From assembly GCA_006538405.1 (NCBI GenBank), contig BJKQ01000044.1, forward strand, positions 1 to 64,000: DNA of 64,000 nt, written 5' to 3'. A program made the translations under genes and the position numbers. Shown one piece after another: positions 1 to 10,160 of this stretch; the first letter of the stretch is position 1; each line of letters begins with the position of its first letter. This DNA comes from Hansfordia pulvinata. Its lineage: Eukaryota; Ascomycota; Sordariomycetes; Xylariales. The notes under the pieces are model-generated. The model was not told the origin of the DNA and ran no database searches. It worked only from the letters and a program-made list of their open reading frames with translations.

Positions 1-1061
1 CTTCCCCTCCTCCCGCCCTTTTCTTTTCTCCCCCTGCCTCCGCCTTCCCTTCTTTCCTTCCCCCTCCCCCTTTTCCCGTTCTCTCTCTACCCTCCCCCTC
101 CTTTCTCCCCGTGTCGCTTTCCCCCCGCCCCTCTCGTGCTGTCTCGTCCTCTCTCTCTTCCCCTTCGTCCTCTTCCTTTCGTCCTTTTCCTCTTCCTCTT
201 TCTGCCTCCCGCCTGCTTCCGCCTGGGTCCCCCCCCTCCCTCTGCCCTTTCCTCCTCCCCTTGTCTGCCGTCGGCGCGCTCTCGCTTGCCCCGGCGCGTC
301 CCCTTCCCCCCCCCCTCGTCCTGCCCGCTTCCCGCTCCTGTTCTTTCGTTCTCGCCCCGCCCCCCTTTCCGTCTTCTTTCTTGCCCTTGGCTTCCTTGCC
401 CCCCCCCTCCCCGTTTCCTCTCTGCCTCGCCCCTTTGCCGCGTCTTTTTTTTTTTCGTTTCCTTTCTCGGCTGTGTCCGGTGTCCCCGGCCCGGTCCCTC
501 TCGCCCCCCTCGCTCCTCCTCCTTTCGCCTTCTTCCCTCCCCCCCGTTCCCGCTCCCCTCCTGCGCTCGGTCCCTTTTCCTCGGCGCGGGTGGGCTCTCC
601 TTCTTCTGGGCTCTCTTTCGCTGCCTCCCCTCCGCCGCCGTCCTCCCCTTCTCTGTGTGCCTGGCGCGCGGTTCCTTGTCGGGCGCCCGCCCCCCCCCGC
701 GCCCTGCTCTCGGGTTCCGGTCTTCCGCCCGCCGGTGGTCTTTTTTCTGCGCCGCGCCCCGTGCTGTGTCCCCTGCGCTGTGTCCCCTGCCCCTCTCTTT
801 CGTTTCCGCGGGGCGGGCGGTCTCGCTTCGGCCGCCCTCGTCCCGCCGCGCTTGCGGCTCCGGCGGCTCTGCCTCCCGCCTTTCGCCGGTTTCCCCCTCT
901 CTCCCCTCCCGCTTCCTTCCCCTCTTCCTTTCCCCGTCCTCCCGCCCTCGTCTGCCCCGTGTCTGGCTCCCTTGCCTTTCCTTCCTTTCCGTTTTTTTCG
1001 TTCCGTCCCGTCCCTCCTTGCCCCTCTTGGTCCCCCTCTTCTTTCCTCGTTCCTGCGTCGT
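1..1061. other. Upstream spacer, no gene resolved
   Basis: C/T-rich sequence ahead of nad3. From about 560 to 890 it contains GC-rich element fragments of the kind found in all spacers here. In related genomes nad2 precedes nad3, and 900-1060 is T-rich enough to be coding, but I could not read nad2 with confidence. The only A I noticed in the window lies here, at about position 89. Confidence 0.4.
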
Positions 1062-1405
1062 CTGCCTTTTTTCTTTTTCTTTGTCTCTCTCTTCGCTTTC
1101 GTTTTTTTCGTTGTCCCTTTCCTTCTTGCGCCGCCTCCTCCTTCCCCGCCCCTCTTCTCTCTTTGCCTGTGGTTTTCCCCGTTTTTTCGGCCCCCTCGCC
1201 CTCCGTTTGGTGTCCCCTTTTTTCTCTTTGCTTTCGTTTTTTTTCTTCGCTTTCGCCCTTCTTCTCCCTTTCCCTTTTGCCTTCCGTGCCTCTGTTCCTG
1301 CTCTCTCTGGGTTCCGTCTTGCCTTCTTCTTTCTCCTTCTCCTCCCTCTCGGTTTTGTCTTTGCCTTCGGTCCCGTGCTTTCCCCCTCGCTCGTCGCCCC
1401 CTTGT
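1062..1405 (+). CDS. nad3: NADH dehydrogenase subunit 3
   Basis: Membrane subunit of respiratory complex I. Reading C as A or C, the frame from ctg (ATG) at 1062 gives a hydrophobic N-terminus, then the APHNP loop and the signature FECGFHSF (about 1162-1188), followed by FGV, FxFAxVFFLFDLE (about 1205-1260) and a C-terminal GFVFELGK...ALKIASR. Length fits the family (about 115 residues). At least three single bases seem missing: in the C run after GQN, near LFDLE, and after LGK. The start is the ctg nearest the family start; the stop is not resolved, so the end is approximate. It stands alone, about 730 bp before atp9. Confidence 0.82.
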
Positions 1406-2138
1406 GCCTTTCTTTCCTGTCCCTCTTCTCCCGTTCCCGCCTTCTTCGGTCCCCGCCCTTTCCCTTTGGCCGGCGTTCGCCGCCTTCCTCTTGGCTTCCC
1501 CCCCCCGCTTCCCCTGTCCCCTTCCTGTTCGGTGCCCGCTCTTCCCTTCCTCCCTCGTCCTCGCGTTCCTCCCTCTCCCTCCTCCTCCGCTGGTTCGCTT
1601 TTTCTTCTCTTCGCTCTCTTTCTTTTTCCGTCCTCGCTTGCCCCTCCGCTTCCTCCCGCCCCCTTTCGCCCGCCCTCTCGTCCCCTTTTCTGTCCGGTCT
1701 CTTGCTCCCTCCTTCTTTTTGGTCTCCCGCCCCCGCCCCCGCCCCTTTGGTTCCGGTTCCGGTTCCGGTGCCGGTTCCGGCTTCGCCGCTCGCCTCCTGC
1801 TCCTTTGGCTCCCCCGCCCGCTCGCCTCCTGCTCCTTTGGCTCCCCGCCCGCTCTCCCTGCGCTCCGCCCCCCCCCCCCCGTCCCCCCGCCCCCCCCCCC
1901 CGGCGCGCTCCCCTCTTCGCCCTTTCCCCTCCTCCCTGTTCCGGTCCCCTTCCTCGGCGCCTTTTCCGGCGCCCCCCTCCTGTCCGCTCTCGCTCGTGTG
2001 TCGCGTTCTCTCTTCTCTTCCCTTCCTTCGCGCTCCGCTTCCCCGTTTGTCCGCTCCTCCCGTGCTGCCCTTTTGGTCTCTTCCCTGCTTTCGCCCTTCC
2101 CGTTCTGCCCTCTTCCTGCCTCCCGCTGCCCTTTCTCC
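1406..2138. other. nad3-atp9 spacer with GC-rich elements
   Basis: No gene found. Holds a GGTTCC hexamer array (1719-1790), two tandem copies of the block reading gctcctttggctccc (about 1798-1850) and C-run hairpin-like sequence at 1868-1905. Confidence 0.5.
1719..1790 (+). repeat. GGTTCC-array element (family R1), copy 1
   Basis: A C-rich arm with G every six bases (gccccc units), then a short spacer, then about four GGTTCC units with one degenerate GGTGCC, then a GC-rich tail. Confidence 0.75.
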
Positions 2139-2361
2139 CTGCTCCCCGTTGCCCCCCTCCTCGGCCCCGGTTTCGCTCCCCCGGTTTCCTCGGGGCTGGT
2201 GTCGGTCTCGGTGTTGTTTTTGGTGCCTTCCTTTTCGGCGTCGCGCGCCCCCCTCCCTTCCGCGGTCCCTTCTTTTCTTCTGCTCTTTCGGTTTTGCTTT
2301 TTCCGCCGCTCCTGGCTTCTTTGCCTTCCTGCTGGCTTTTTTCCTTTTCTCTGTGGCCTCC
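2139..2361 (+). CDS. atp9: ATP synthase subunit c (ATP9)
   Basis: Forms the proton-carrying c-ring of mitochondrial ATP synthase. The recoded frame starts at ctg (ATG) 2139 with MLQVAKLIGTGLAT, continues GLIGAGVGIGVVFG, then RNPxLRGQLFSYAI, GFAFSEAxGLFALMMAF and ends LILYVA with tcc (TAA) at 2359-2361. The glycine-rich first helix and the conserved Glu in FSEA (the proton-binding acid) are present. Span is 223 nt; 74 residues plus stop need 225, so exactly two bases are missing: one in the C run after GLAT (about 2183) and one T before GF (about 2287). The match to filamentous-ascomycete ATP9 is very close. Without the two bases the frame breaks twice. Confidence 0.93.
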
Positions 2362-4600
2362 TCTGCCTCCCTTCCGTGGTTCTTTCTCTCGTTCGGTCGT
2401 CTCTGCCCCTCGCTTCTCTTTCCCTCCTCGCCGGCTGGCCGCCCTTTCTCTTTTTCGTCTCCTTCCTCCTCCCGGGCGGGCTGGCGCGTTTCCGCCGCCC
2501 TCCTCCCGCCTGTTTCCGGCTGGGTCCCCCGTCGCCCTCTTCGTCGTCTCGGGTGCGGTTTCGTCGGGCGCCCGCTCTCCCGCTCGCCCCTTGCCCTGCT
2601 CCGCCCCCTTCCCTTCTGTTCGCTGTCCCCTCGCCTCGTTGGTGTTTTCGCCGTCTGCTCGTTTTCCGTTCCGTGCTTCTTTCGTCCCCCCTCTCTCTTG
2701 CTCCCTTTCCCTGGCTTCGTTCCTTTCTCCCCTGTGTTTGTTTCTGTTTCTCCTTCTTCGTTTCCGGCTCGCTTCCTGCCTCCCGGGGGGGGCCGTCCCT
2801 CTCTCGGTCGGCGCGCTCTTCCCCTCCCCCGCGCGTCTTGCTTCCTTCTCCCGTCGTGCGTTTCGTCGCCGCCCTCGTTCCCTCCGTCCTCTTTCTCGGG
2901 TCTCTCCTCCTCTCTTTTCGTTCCCTTGCTCCCTCGTTTCTTTTCCGTCCTCTTTTCCCCCTTCCTTTGCCTCTCTTCCCTCGTCCGGGCCCCGCCTTTC
3001 TTTTTCTGCGGCTCCTTTCTTCGGCGGCGTCTCCTCCGGCTCCGCCCGCTCTGCTTGCGGCTCCCGCCCCGCCCCCGCCCCTTGGGTTCCGGTTCCGGTT
3101 CCGGTTCCGGCTCCGCCCCCCTCGCCTGCTGCTCCTTTGGCTCCCCGCTTCCTTTCTGTGTCCCCTGCGCGGGTGGGCGGGTCCCCTCCCGCGTCTGCGC
3201 GTTTCCCCTCGCCGCCCTCCCTCCCCCCCCTTCCCCTTCTCCCCGCCCGGTCGCGGGCCGGCCCCGCCCCTCTCGTTCGCGTCTCGCGCGCTGCGCCGCT
3301 TTCCCTTTTCGTCTTCTGTTTCCCCTTGTTTTCCCCCTTTCCTTTCCTTCTTTGGCGGCTTCCCCCGCTCTCCTTTCCTTTTTGCTGCCCCTCCTCCTTG
3401 CGGTCTCTCCTTCCCCGCTCGTGCTCCCCTCCCTGGCCGGTTTCGTCGCCTTCCCTGCTCCTCTCCTGTCTTCTTTCGTTGTTCTTTTCTTCGCCGTTGC
3501 CTGCCTCCTGCTTTCCCTGCTCCGCCCTTCTCTTTCCCCTCCCTCGCCCCTTTCTCCCCCTCTTTCCCTCCCGGTCCCTTGTGCCTCCTCCCCGTGTTTT
3601 CCGTTTCCTCCTCTGCCTTTTCTCCCGTTCTCTCGTCCCTCTTCTGCCGTTCGTGTTCCGTTCTCCGCCGCTGCTTTTTCTCTGCGCCCTTCCTTCTCCC
3701 GGCTCCTCCCCTCCCTCCGGTCTTTCTCGCTGGCGCCCTCCCCTTCCCCCTGCTCTCTCTCTTGGCCCCTCTGTCGCTTTGGCTCCCCGCTTTCTTCGCT
3801 CTTTTCCTCTTCGTTCTTTCCCCCCTCGCGCCCCTCTTGTTCTCCGTCGCGCCTTCCTCCCCTCCGGCTCTTCTCCTTTTTCCTTCGCTCTCCTCGCCTC
3901 TTGTGCTCTCGCTCCTTTCCCCGCCCGCGCCCCTCTTCTCTGGCTCCCTTCCCTCCTCGCTCTCCTCCTTTCCCCTCGCTGGTCGTTCTTCCGGTCCTCC
4001 CTTTCTGCCGCCCCTCCCTCCCCCTTCGTCCCGCTTTCCCCGGTGTTTCTGTCCCCGCCCTTCCCCTCTCTTTGGTCGTCCTCCCCCTGCCGCCCTCCCG
4101 CCCTTCTGTCTTTCCCTCGCTCTCCGCTTCCTTTCGGTCCCTTCCTCCTGCCGCCCCCCGCGTTCCTGCCGCCCCGCTTTCGGCCGCCCCTCCTGCCGCC
4201 CTTTCTTCCCCTGCGTGCTCTTCGCGGTTCTCCTGTCCCCTTTCCGCCCCCTGTGCTTCCGCCGCCTTTCCCTTCCTCGGGCGTTTTCTTTCCCTCCGCC
4301 GCGCTGCTCCTTTTTCGCTCTTCGCCGTCCTCGTCTCCGCCTTTGTCTCCCTTCTGGCCCCCTTTCTCCCGCTCGGTCTCCCTTCCCCGGCGGCTCTTCC
4401 TCCCTTCCCCTTCCCTTCCCCCCCTCTGCGTCCCCTTTCCCTGTCTGCTGGCCCCTCCTCCCGCCTTTCGGTCCTCTCCCTCCTTCCTCCCCTTTCTCCG
4501 TGCTCCCCTCCCGGCTGTCCCCTGGCTTCTCCGCCGGCCCCCCCGTCTGGCCTCGCCGTCCTTCCGTCGGTTCCTCCGCGCCTCCCCGTGGCCCCTTCTC
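2362..4600. other. atp9-cox2 spacer
   Basis: Contains an R1 array (3062-3125), GC-rich blocks at 2460-2580 and 3160-3300, and C-rich sequence from 3300 to 4600 that may be an intron or an A-rich reading frame in the 5' part of cox2. I could not find the cox2 N-terminus (the FQDSATP region) here. Confidence 0.4.
3062..3125 (+). repeat. GGTTCC-array element (R1), copy 2
   Basis: Arm of gccccc units, then four GGTTCC units and the shared tail beginning ggctccg. Confidence 0.8.
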
Positions 4601-4627
4601 TCCGGTCCGCTCTCGTCCCGTTCCGTC

Positions 4628-5161
4628 TGCCCGTCCTTCTGTGTTGCCCTTCCTTGCCTTCCTCTGCCCCTCCCCCGGCTGTCCTCTTCCTCTTCCTCGC
4701 TTTCCCTTCTTTTCCCTTCTTCTCCCTCCTGGCTGCCGTTCCCGCTTCTTCCCTGTCTGTTTTCGCTGCGGGCCCCCCTGCTCCTGCCGTTCCCCTCTCC
4801 TGCTTTCTTCCCTCGTGCTGCTGCCTTCCTCGCCTTTGCTTCTTCTTTCGTCCCCGCCTCTGCCTTCGCCGCTGGGGCTTTCCGCCTGTTCGCCGTCGCT
4901 CCTCGCGTTCTTGTTCCTGCCTTCCCTCCTGTTCGCTTCCTCCTCCCTCTGGTGCTGTTCTCCCTTCCTTTTCTTGTCCTGCCTTCGGTCTCCCGTGTGC
5001 TGCCTCCCCCGGTCGCTTGCCTCCCGTTTCTGTTTTTGTTCCTCGCGCCGGGGTTTTTTCCGGTCCCTGTTCCGCCCTCTGTGGGCTTTTCCCCGTTCCC
5101 TGCCTCTCGTGCTCGCCTCCGTTTCTTTGGCCCCGTTTTTGCCCTGCCTGGCCGCCCCTCC
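4628..5161 (+). CDS. cox2: Cytochrome c oxidase subunit 2 (5' end not found)
   Basis: Carries the dinuclear CuA centre of complex IV. Recoded reading gives LIELIWTITPAVILIL, AFPSFKLLY, MDEV, then HQWYWSY, FIEFDSY, VPESDLEDGALRMLEVDNR, HVRFI, SGDVIHSFSCPALGIKCD, SPGRLNQVSVFVNREG, VFYGQCSEICGILHSSMP and IVIESVSLEKF, ending in tcc (TAA) at 5159-5161. CuA ligands are visible: His of GDVIHSF, Cys-x-E-x-Cys of GQCSEIC, His and Met of HSSMP. Trp in HQWYW is written tgc, i.e. TGA. At least six single bases are missing, nearly all inside C runs (for example near 4644, 4772, 4790, 4946 and 5157). The N-terminal third is unresolved and may lie beyond an intron. Confidence 0.9.
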
Positions 5162-7383
5162 TCGCTTGTCCTCCGGCCTTCCCCTGCTTCTCCCTCCCTT
5201 TCGCCGCCTGCCGTTGCGTCTTCCTCCTCCCTCCCCTCTCTCTTTCCCCTCCCCTGCGTCCTGGGCCTCCTCCCTGCCTTTTTCCTCCTCTTCGCCCCCT
5301 GCGGTTCCGCCTTCGTCGCCCCCGGTTCTCTCTCTCGTTTCGCCTCCCTCGGCCTCGGTTTCGTTTTCGCCCCCCCCCCTCTTTCTCTCTTCCTCCTCCT
5401 CCTGCCTTTCCTCTTCGTGTTCTTTGTGTTCGTTCTCTGTTTCTTCTTGTTCTTCCGGTTCCTCCGCCCTTCCGTCCCGTCTTTGCGTCGCTCTTCCCCT
5501 CCGCCGCTTCTCCCTCCCTTTCTCCTCTCGTGTTGCTCTCTCTCCCGCTTGTCTCCCTGGCTTTTTTCCCCGCCCTCTCTTTTTCTCTCTGTCCGCTTCC
5601 TGGGTCTGCGCCTTTCTCCCTTCTGGCTTGCTTTTCTCGTTTCCCTTGGCTTTTCTCTCGCTTCCGCTTTCTCGGTTCTGCCTTCGGCGCCTGCTTGTCT
5701 GCCCCGTCTTCTTCCTCGTGGCTCCCGCCTCTCGTTTCTTGCCTCCGGTCTTCTTCCCGGTTGTCCCCTCTTTCGCTTTCTCCGGTTTCCCTCCCCCCTC
5801 GGGCCTCGCCCTCTTTTCGCTGCCCCTCCTTTGTTTCGCGTCTGCTTCGCCTGCTTTCGCCCTCCCTCTGGCTCTCTCTTTCCTGCTTCTTTTCCCCGTG
5901 CTCTTCCTCCTTTCCCTCGTGCGGGCTCTTCTCCGGCCCCGTCCTCCCCTCTGGCTGTTGTCTCCCCCTCCTTTCTGGCCGCTTCTGGCTCTCCTCCCGC
6001 CGGTCCTCGGTCCCCTGTCCCCCCCCCGCGCCTCCCCTCCTTGCCCTCGCCCTCTCTCCCCTTTCGCTCCTTTTTTCGCTGCGCCTCCCGCTTCCTCTCC
6101 CTTTCGCGTCCGCTTGCTGGCCGGTCCTGCTCGTCCTCCTTCTCCTCGTCGTTTCCTCTCTGCGGTCCGCCTGCCCGGTTTTGTTCCTGCGTGCCCTCCT
6201 GCTGCGCCCGGTCCCCGTCCCTTCGCGGTTCCTTCCGGCGTTGCGGCTTCTCGCGCCGCTCCCCTTCGGCGCGCCTTCGCCTCTCCTTTTTTCGCCGCTT
6301 TCCCGCCTGCTTTTTTTGTCCGGGGTCCTTGTCCTCCCCCTCCTCGTCTCCCGCGCCTCTTTTCCCCGCTCGTCCTTCTCCTGCTTGCTTCCCCCCTTCT
6401 CCCGTCGTCCTCTCCCTCCCGGTCCTCCCTGTTTTCCTTCTGCCCCCTTCCGCTCTTCTTTCGCTCCCTCTTCTCCCCCGGCGGTTCTCCTTTTGCGCCT
6501 CTCCCTCCCGTCCCCTCCCTGGCCGCTCGTGGCTCCCGGGTCCTCCTGGGGGTCGTGGCTCCGGCGGTCCTGGCTCGGGCGGTCCTGGCTCCGGCGGTCG
6601 TGTCCCTGGGGGTCGTTTCCCTCGCGGCCCTTCGCCTCCCGCTCCTTTCTTCCCCCTTCTCGGGTTGCGCCCCGTTTTGCTGTCTGTCTGCTGGCTCCTC
6701 CCCCCGCCCTTTCCCCTCTGTTCTCCCTCCGCCCGGTGCTCCGCCTGCGTGTGCGTCCCGTGTCCCTGCTGTTCCCCGCGCCCCTCCTTCGTCGTTGCTG
6801 CCGCGGTCCGCTCCGCTCGCGCTGCCTCTTTCCGCCCCGCCTTTCGTCCTCCTCTTTTGGCCGCCTTCGCTCCTGCTCTCCTTTCTCCCCCTCGCGGTCC
6901 TCCTCTTCCCCTGCCTGGTTTCGCTGCCGCTGTTCCTGGTTGCCCCGCCTCTTCTTCCCCGCCCCTGTCTCTGGGCCCCCGCGTCTTCTCCTCCTCCTCC
7001 GTCTCGCGCCGCCTTCCGTGCCTCTCGCCGCCCCGGTGCTCCCTTTTTTTTTCCGCTCCTTCTCGCCTCCGTCCTCTTCCGTCGTTTGCTGCTCCTGTTC
7101 CCTCTCCCTCCTTGTGGCGTTCCTCTCCGCGCGGCGGGGCGGGGGCTCTCCTTCTCCCGCCCTCCCTCCCCTCCTCCGCCCGCGCTTGCTTGGTTTGCCG
7201 TCCTTCGCGCCCGCTCGCCTCCGTCCCCGCCCGCCTCCTTCTTCGCTTCCCGCCTCCCTCGCCCTTCGTCTCCTTTGTCCCCCTCTCCTCTGCGCGCTTT
7301 CTGGTGTCCTTTCGGTCGGTCTTCCGCTTTCTCTCTCCTTCTCGCCGCTCCCGGGGGCCGGTGTTGCCCTTTCCCTTCCCTCC
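5162..7383. other. cox2-trnR region with unknown A-rich sequence
   Basis: No known gene recognised. C-rich (A-rich when recoded) sequence at 5900-7200 could be a reading frame of unknown function; it includes a glycine-rich repeat at 6536-6615 (separate entry). GC-rich blocks near 7130-7150 and 7350-7380. Confidence 0.35.
6536..6615 (+). other. Glycine-rich repeat in possible unknown ORF
   Basis: In one frame the sequence repeats GGC-TCx-GGC-GGT-xCT, i.e. Gly-Ser-Gly-Gly-X three times, flanked by GGT-CGT (Gly-Arg or Gly-Ser). The strict three-base periodicity suggests coding rather than hairpin DNA. X and other C-containing codons are ambiguous under recoding (Pro, Thr, Asn or His). A similar Gly-Ser-X-Gly-Gly-X repeat sits at 31203-31258. 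No family recognised. Confidence 0.4.
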
Positions 7384-7454
7384 TTCTCCTTCGCTCCCTG
7401 GTCGCGCCCGCTCCTTCTCCTCTCTGTCTTTTCGTTCGCCTCTCGCCTGCGCCT
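7384..7454 (+). tRNA. trnR: tRNA-Arg(UCU), less likely tRNA-Ile(UAU)
   Basis: Complete cloverleaf when C is read as A or C. Acceptor 7384-7390 pairs fully with 7447-7453; D stem GCTC/GAGC with loop AATGGTA; anticodon stem 7409-7413 / 7421-7425 pairs fully; T stem 7430-7434 / 7442-7446 around loop TTCGAAT. Anticodon is T-C(A)-T in a CTTxTAA loop, so UCU (Arg) or UAU (Ile). Discriminator T, variable loop 4 nt, 71 nt in all. No base is missing. Between cox2 and nad4L. Confidence 0.85.
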
Positions 7455-8200
7455 CCCTCTGTGTTTGTGGGCTTCCCCGTGGCGGGGGGGGGTCCCCCGG
7501 CCCCGGGCGGGGTCCCTTCTTGTGTGCCCCGTGCGCCCGCTCTCCTTTTCTTGCGGTTCCGGGTCCGCCCGCTCTGCTCTCCTGCTCGTCCCCCCCCTCC
7601 GTCCCCTCCGGTCTCTCTCCCTCTTTCTCCCTCCCGGCGTCTTCGCTCCCTTGGTCCCGCGGCCTGCTCCGGCCCTTCCGCTTCTCCGTTCGCGTCTTCT
7701 CTCCTCTTCGCCCCTCTCCCCTGGCCCTCGTCTCTCCTCCTTCGTCTGTCCTTTTCCCCCTTCTTTTTCGGCCTCGTCTCGGTCTCTTCGCGCGCCGGGT
7801 GGTCGGGTCGGGTCCTCTCCCCCCTCCCTCCCGCGCCTTCTCCCTTTTTTTTTTTGTCTTCCCTTCCCGCGCTGTCGCTTGCTTGGGGGGGGGGGGTGCT
7901 GCGCCCGCTCTGCCTCCTTCTTCGCTTCCCGCCTCCCCCGCTTCCCCGTTTGTCCGCTCCTCCCGTGCTGCCCTTTTGGTCTCTTCCCTGGTTTCGGCCT
8001 TCCCGTTCTGCCCTCTTCCCTGGGCGTTCCTCTTCCCCTCCCCTTTCTCCCTGCCTCCTTTTTTTTTTTCCCTTTTTCGCTTTCTTCGGCCTCCCTGTTT
8101 TGGTTTTCCTTTTCCGTCCCTTTTCCTGTGTGGTTTCTTGCTCTCCTGGTTTTTTCTCTTCCGCTTTCTTCCGCTGGCGCTCTCTTCCCTTCGCCCCGCT

Positions 8201-8234
8201 GGGGCGGGGCGGGGGGTCCCCCCCCCCCCCCCGC
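8201..8234. repeat. G-run/T/C-run hairpin
   Basis: Runs of G (interrupted once by C) meet a single T and then at least 15 C. It would form a near-perfect GC stem with almost no loop. Confidence 0.7.
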
Positions 8235-8486
8235 GCCTCCTTCCCGGTGGTTGCGTCCTCTCTTGGTTCTTTTCCCGGCCTTCCGCCCGCTTGTGTTTTC
8301 TCTGGGGGTGGGCCGGTGGCCGGGTCCTTTCTTCGGCCCCTCGTCTCTCTCCCTCCCTCCCTCGCCCTGCGCCCCCTCCCTTTCGGTTCCCTTCTTCGCG
8401 GGCGGGTGGGCGCCCTCTTCCCTCTCCCGCCCTGGCTCCCGCCCGCCTTTCTGCCGGCTTGCTGGGTTTTCTGTGTCCCCCTGTCC

Positions 8487-8522
8487 GCGCGCTCCGCGCT
8501 CCGCGCTCCGCGCTCCGCGCTC
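8487..8522 (+). repeat. Seven-base tandem repeat
   Basis: Five consecutive copies of the unit gctccgc just upstream of nad4L. Confidence 0.85.
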
Positions 8523-8559
8523 CGCCCCCCTGTCCTCCTTCCTCGTCTTCTCTCCGTCC

Positions 8560-8806
8560 CTGCCTTTCCCGTTCCTCCTTTTTTTCCTCGGTCTTTTCGG
8601 TTTTGTCTTCCCTCGCCCCCCCTCCTCTTCCTGCTTCTTTCCCTCGCCCTCCTGCTGTTCGCTCTCCCTTTTTCCTCTTGGTCCGTTCCCTTCCTCTTGC
8701 TGCTCTCTTCGGTCCCCCTCCGCTCTTTCTCTCCTTGCCGTCGCCGGTGCCGCCTCTGCTCTCGGTTTCGGTCTTCTCGTCGCTTTCTCCCGCTTCCCTT
8801 CCTCCT
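8560..8806 (+). CDS. nad4L: NADH dehydrogenase subunit 4L, exon 1
   Basis: Small membrane subunit of complex I. From ctg (ATG) at 8560 the recoded frame reads MNLxLILFFIGLFGFVLNRK, then IILMLLSIEIMLLA, FFLLVRS, DD, GQT and AxAGAESAIGFGLLVAF to about 8806. The SIEIMLLA and AGAESAIGL signatures are diagnostic. One base is missing near GQTY (about 8722). The frame stops making sense after AFYR; the expected C-terminal residues appear 620 bp downstream, next to nad5, so an intron is inferred. nad4L followed directly by nad5 is the usual fungal arrangement. Confidence 0.88.
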
Positions 8807-9427
8807 TTCCCTTCTCTCCTTCTTCCGCGTCCCGCCCCCTCGCCCGCTCCCTTCTTCTGTGCCGCGGTCTTCCGCGCTTGCTCGGGCGCGCGGGTGGCGG
8901 GCTTCTCTGTGCGGCGCGGGTGGGGGGGTCCCCCCCCCTCCGCTCTCCTGCTCCCCCTTTCCCCCTTCCGCCTTCTCGCCGCCGTCGTCCGCGCCGCTCG
9001 CCTCCGTCCCCGCCCGCTCTCCTTCTCCGCTTCGTGTCCCCCCCGCCGCGCGCCTGCGCGCTTGCGCCTCCCGCCCTCCCCCCCTCGCTGGTGTCCCTCT
9101 TCCCCTCGCTCCCCGCTCTCCTTCCTCCGGCCTCCTTTCCCGTTTTGCTCCCCCGCTCCCGTGCCCCTTTCTCTCGTTCTCGTTTTCCCTGTCGCTCCCC
9201 TTTCCCCTTGCGGGCCCGCCTTCCCGCCCCCTCTCCCCCTTCCTCTGGTCCCCTCGTTCCTGGCCTCGGTCCTGCCTCCTGGTCTGGTCCCCCGCTTTGT
9301 CTCTGTCGGGCCTCCGCCGCCCCGCCCCTCTCCCTCCCGGTGTGCCGTTCCTCGCCTCCCCGGCCGTTGGTTTCTTCCCCCTCGGCTTCCGCTCTCGTCC
9401 GTTTCCCCTTCCCGTGTTGGCGTCCCG
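8807..9427 (+). mobile_element. Intron in nad4L (inferred)
   Basis: Separates the AFYR end of exon 1 from the RGSIAIEY end of the gene. It is about 620 bp, contains GC-rich element sequence (8875-9075) and shows no endonuclease motif that I could find. Boundaries are set from protein alignment only. Intron type is not proven. Confidence 0.5.
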
Positions 9428-9457
9428 CCGCGGCCGTCTCGCTCTTGCCTCTCCTCC
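9428..9457 (+). CDS. nad4L: nad4L exon 2 (C-terminal residues)
   Basis: Recoded frame reads RGSIAIEY followed by one short codon and tcc (TAA) at 9455-9457, immediately before the nad5 start. This matches the usual nad4L C-terminus and its abutment with nad5. The exon is only about 30 nt, so the call leans on position. Confidence 0.5.
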
Positions 9458-10160
9458 CTGTCTTTGCGTCTTCTCCTTTTCCCTTTCTTCGGCTCTCTGG
9501 TTTCTGGTTTTTTTGGTCGCCCGTTGGCGTCCCTGGCGCCCCGTTTCTTCCCTCTTTCCGTGTCCTCGTTCCTCCCTTCTTCGCCTCCCTGCTTTCTTTG
9601 CCGTCGGGTTTCCTCCTCTTCCTGTTTCCCTCGCCCTCTTTCGCTGCCTCGCTCGTGCCTGCTTTCCTCTTCCCTGCGGTTTTGCCTTTGCCCGTTTCCC
9701 TGTTGCTCTGTTCCTCCCTGTCTTCCTCCTCCGTTCTTTCGTTCCTCTTTCTTCTCTTCGTTCCCTGCGTCCCGCTCCTCCTGTGCCCCGGTTTTTTCGT
9801 TCTTTCCGTTTCTTCCCTTTTCTGCTGCTTCTCTTCGTCCCTGCCCCTCCTTCCTTCTTCCTGTTTGTCGGTTGCGCCGGTGTCGGCGTTTGTTCTTCCC
9901 TTTTCGTTCGTTTCTGCTTCCTCGCCTTGCTGCTCCCCCGTTCTCTTTCTGCTTTTTTCCCTCCCCGCGTCGGTGCTTGTTTCTTCCCTGTCGGTCTGTT
10001 TGCTCTCTTCTGCTCTTTCGGTCCTTTCCCTTCTGCTCCTGTCTTTTCCTTCGCTCCTTCCCTCCCGCCCCTGTCCTCCCTGTTCTCGGTCTCTGTTTCT
10101 TCCTCGGTGCTCTGGCTCCCCGTTCTCCCGTGGGTCTTCCCCTCTGCTCCCTCTGGCGCT
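9458..10160 (+). CDS. nad5: NADH dehydrogenase subunit 5, exon 1
   Basis: Proton-pumping core subunit of complex I. From ctg (ATG) at 9458, directly after nad4L, the recoded frame reads MYLSILILPLLGSMVSGFFG, then AFFEVGFNNIPVSI, FRWIDSEWFNI, GFxFDSLTV, LIPVLI, LVHIYS, FFSYLSLFTFMM, NNYLLMFVGWEGVGVCSYL, AFLTNRVGDC and GxCLLIGAMAKSSQVGLHIW. Four tryptophans are tgc (TGA). Frame holds for about 85 codons without correction in the middle, but single bases are missing near 9529, 9590, 9920 and 10152, and two near 9945. Ends in T at 10160 within LPMAMEGP. Confidence 0.94.

Larger units (their letters stand above)
7455..8559. other. trnR-nad4L spacer with GC-rich elements
   Basis: No gene found. 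GC-rich palindrome blocks at 7480-7520, 7790-7910, 8195-8240, 8300-8330 and 8400-8420, and a seven-base tandem repeat at 8487-8522. Confidence 0.5.
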
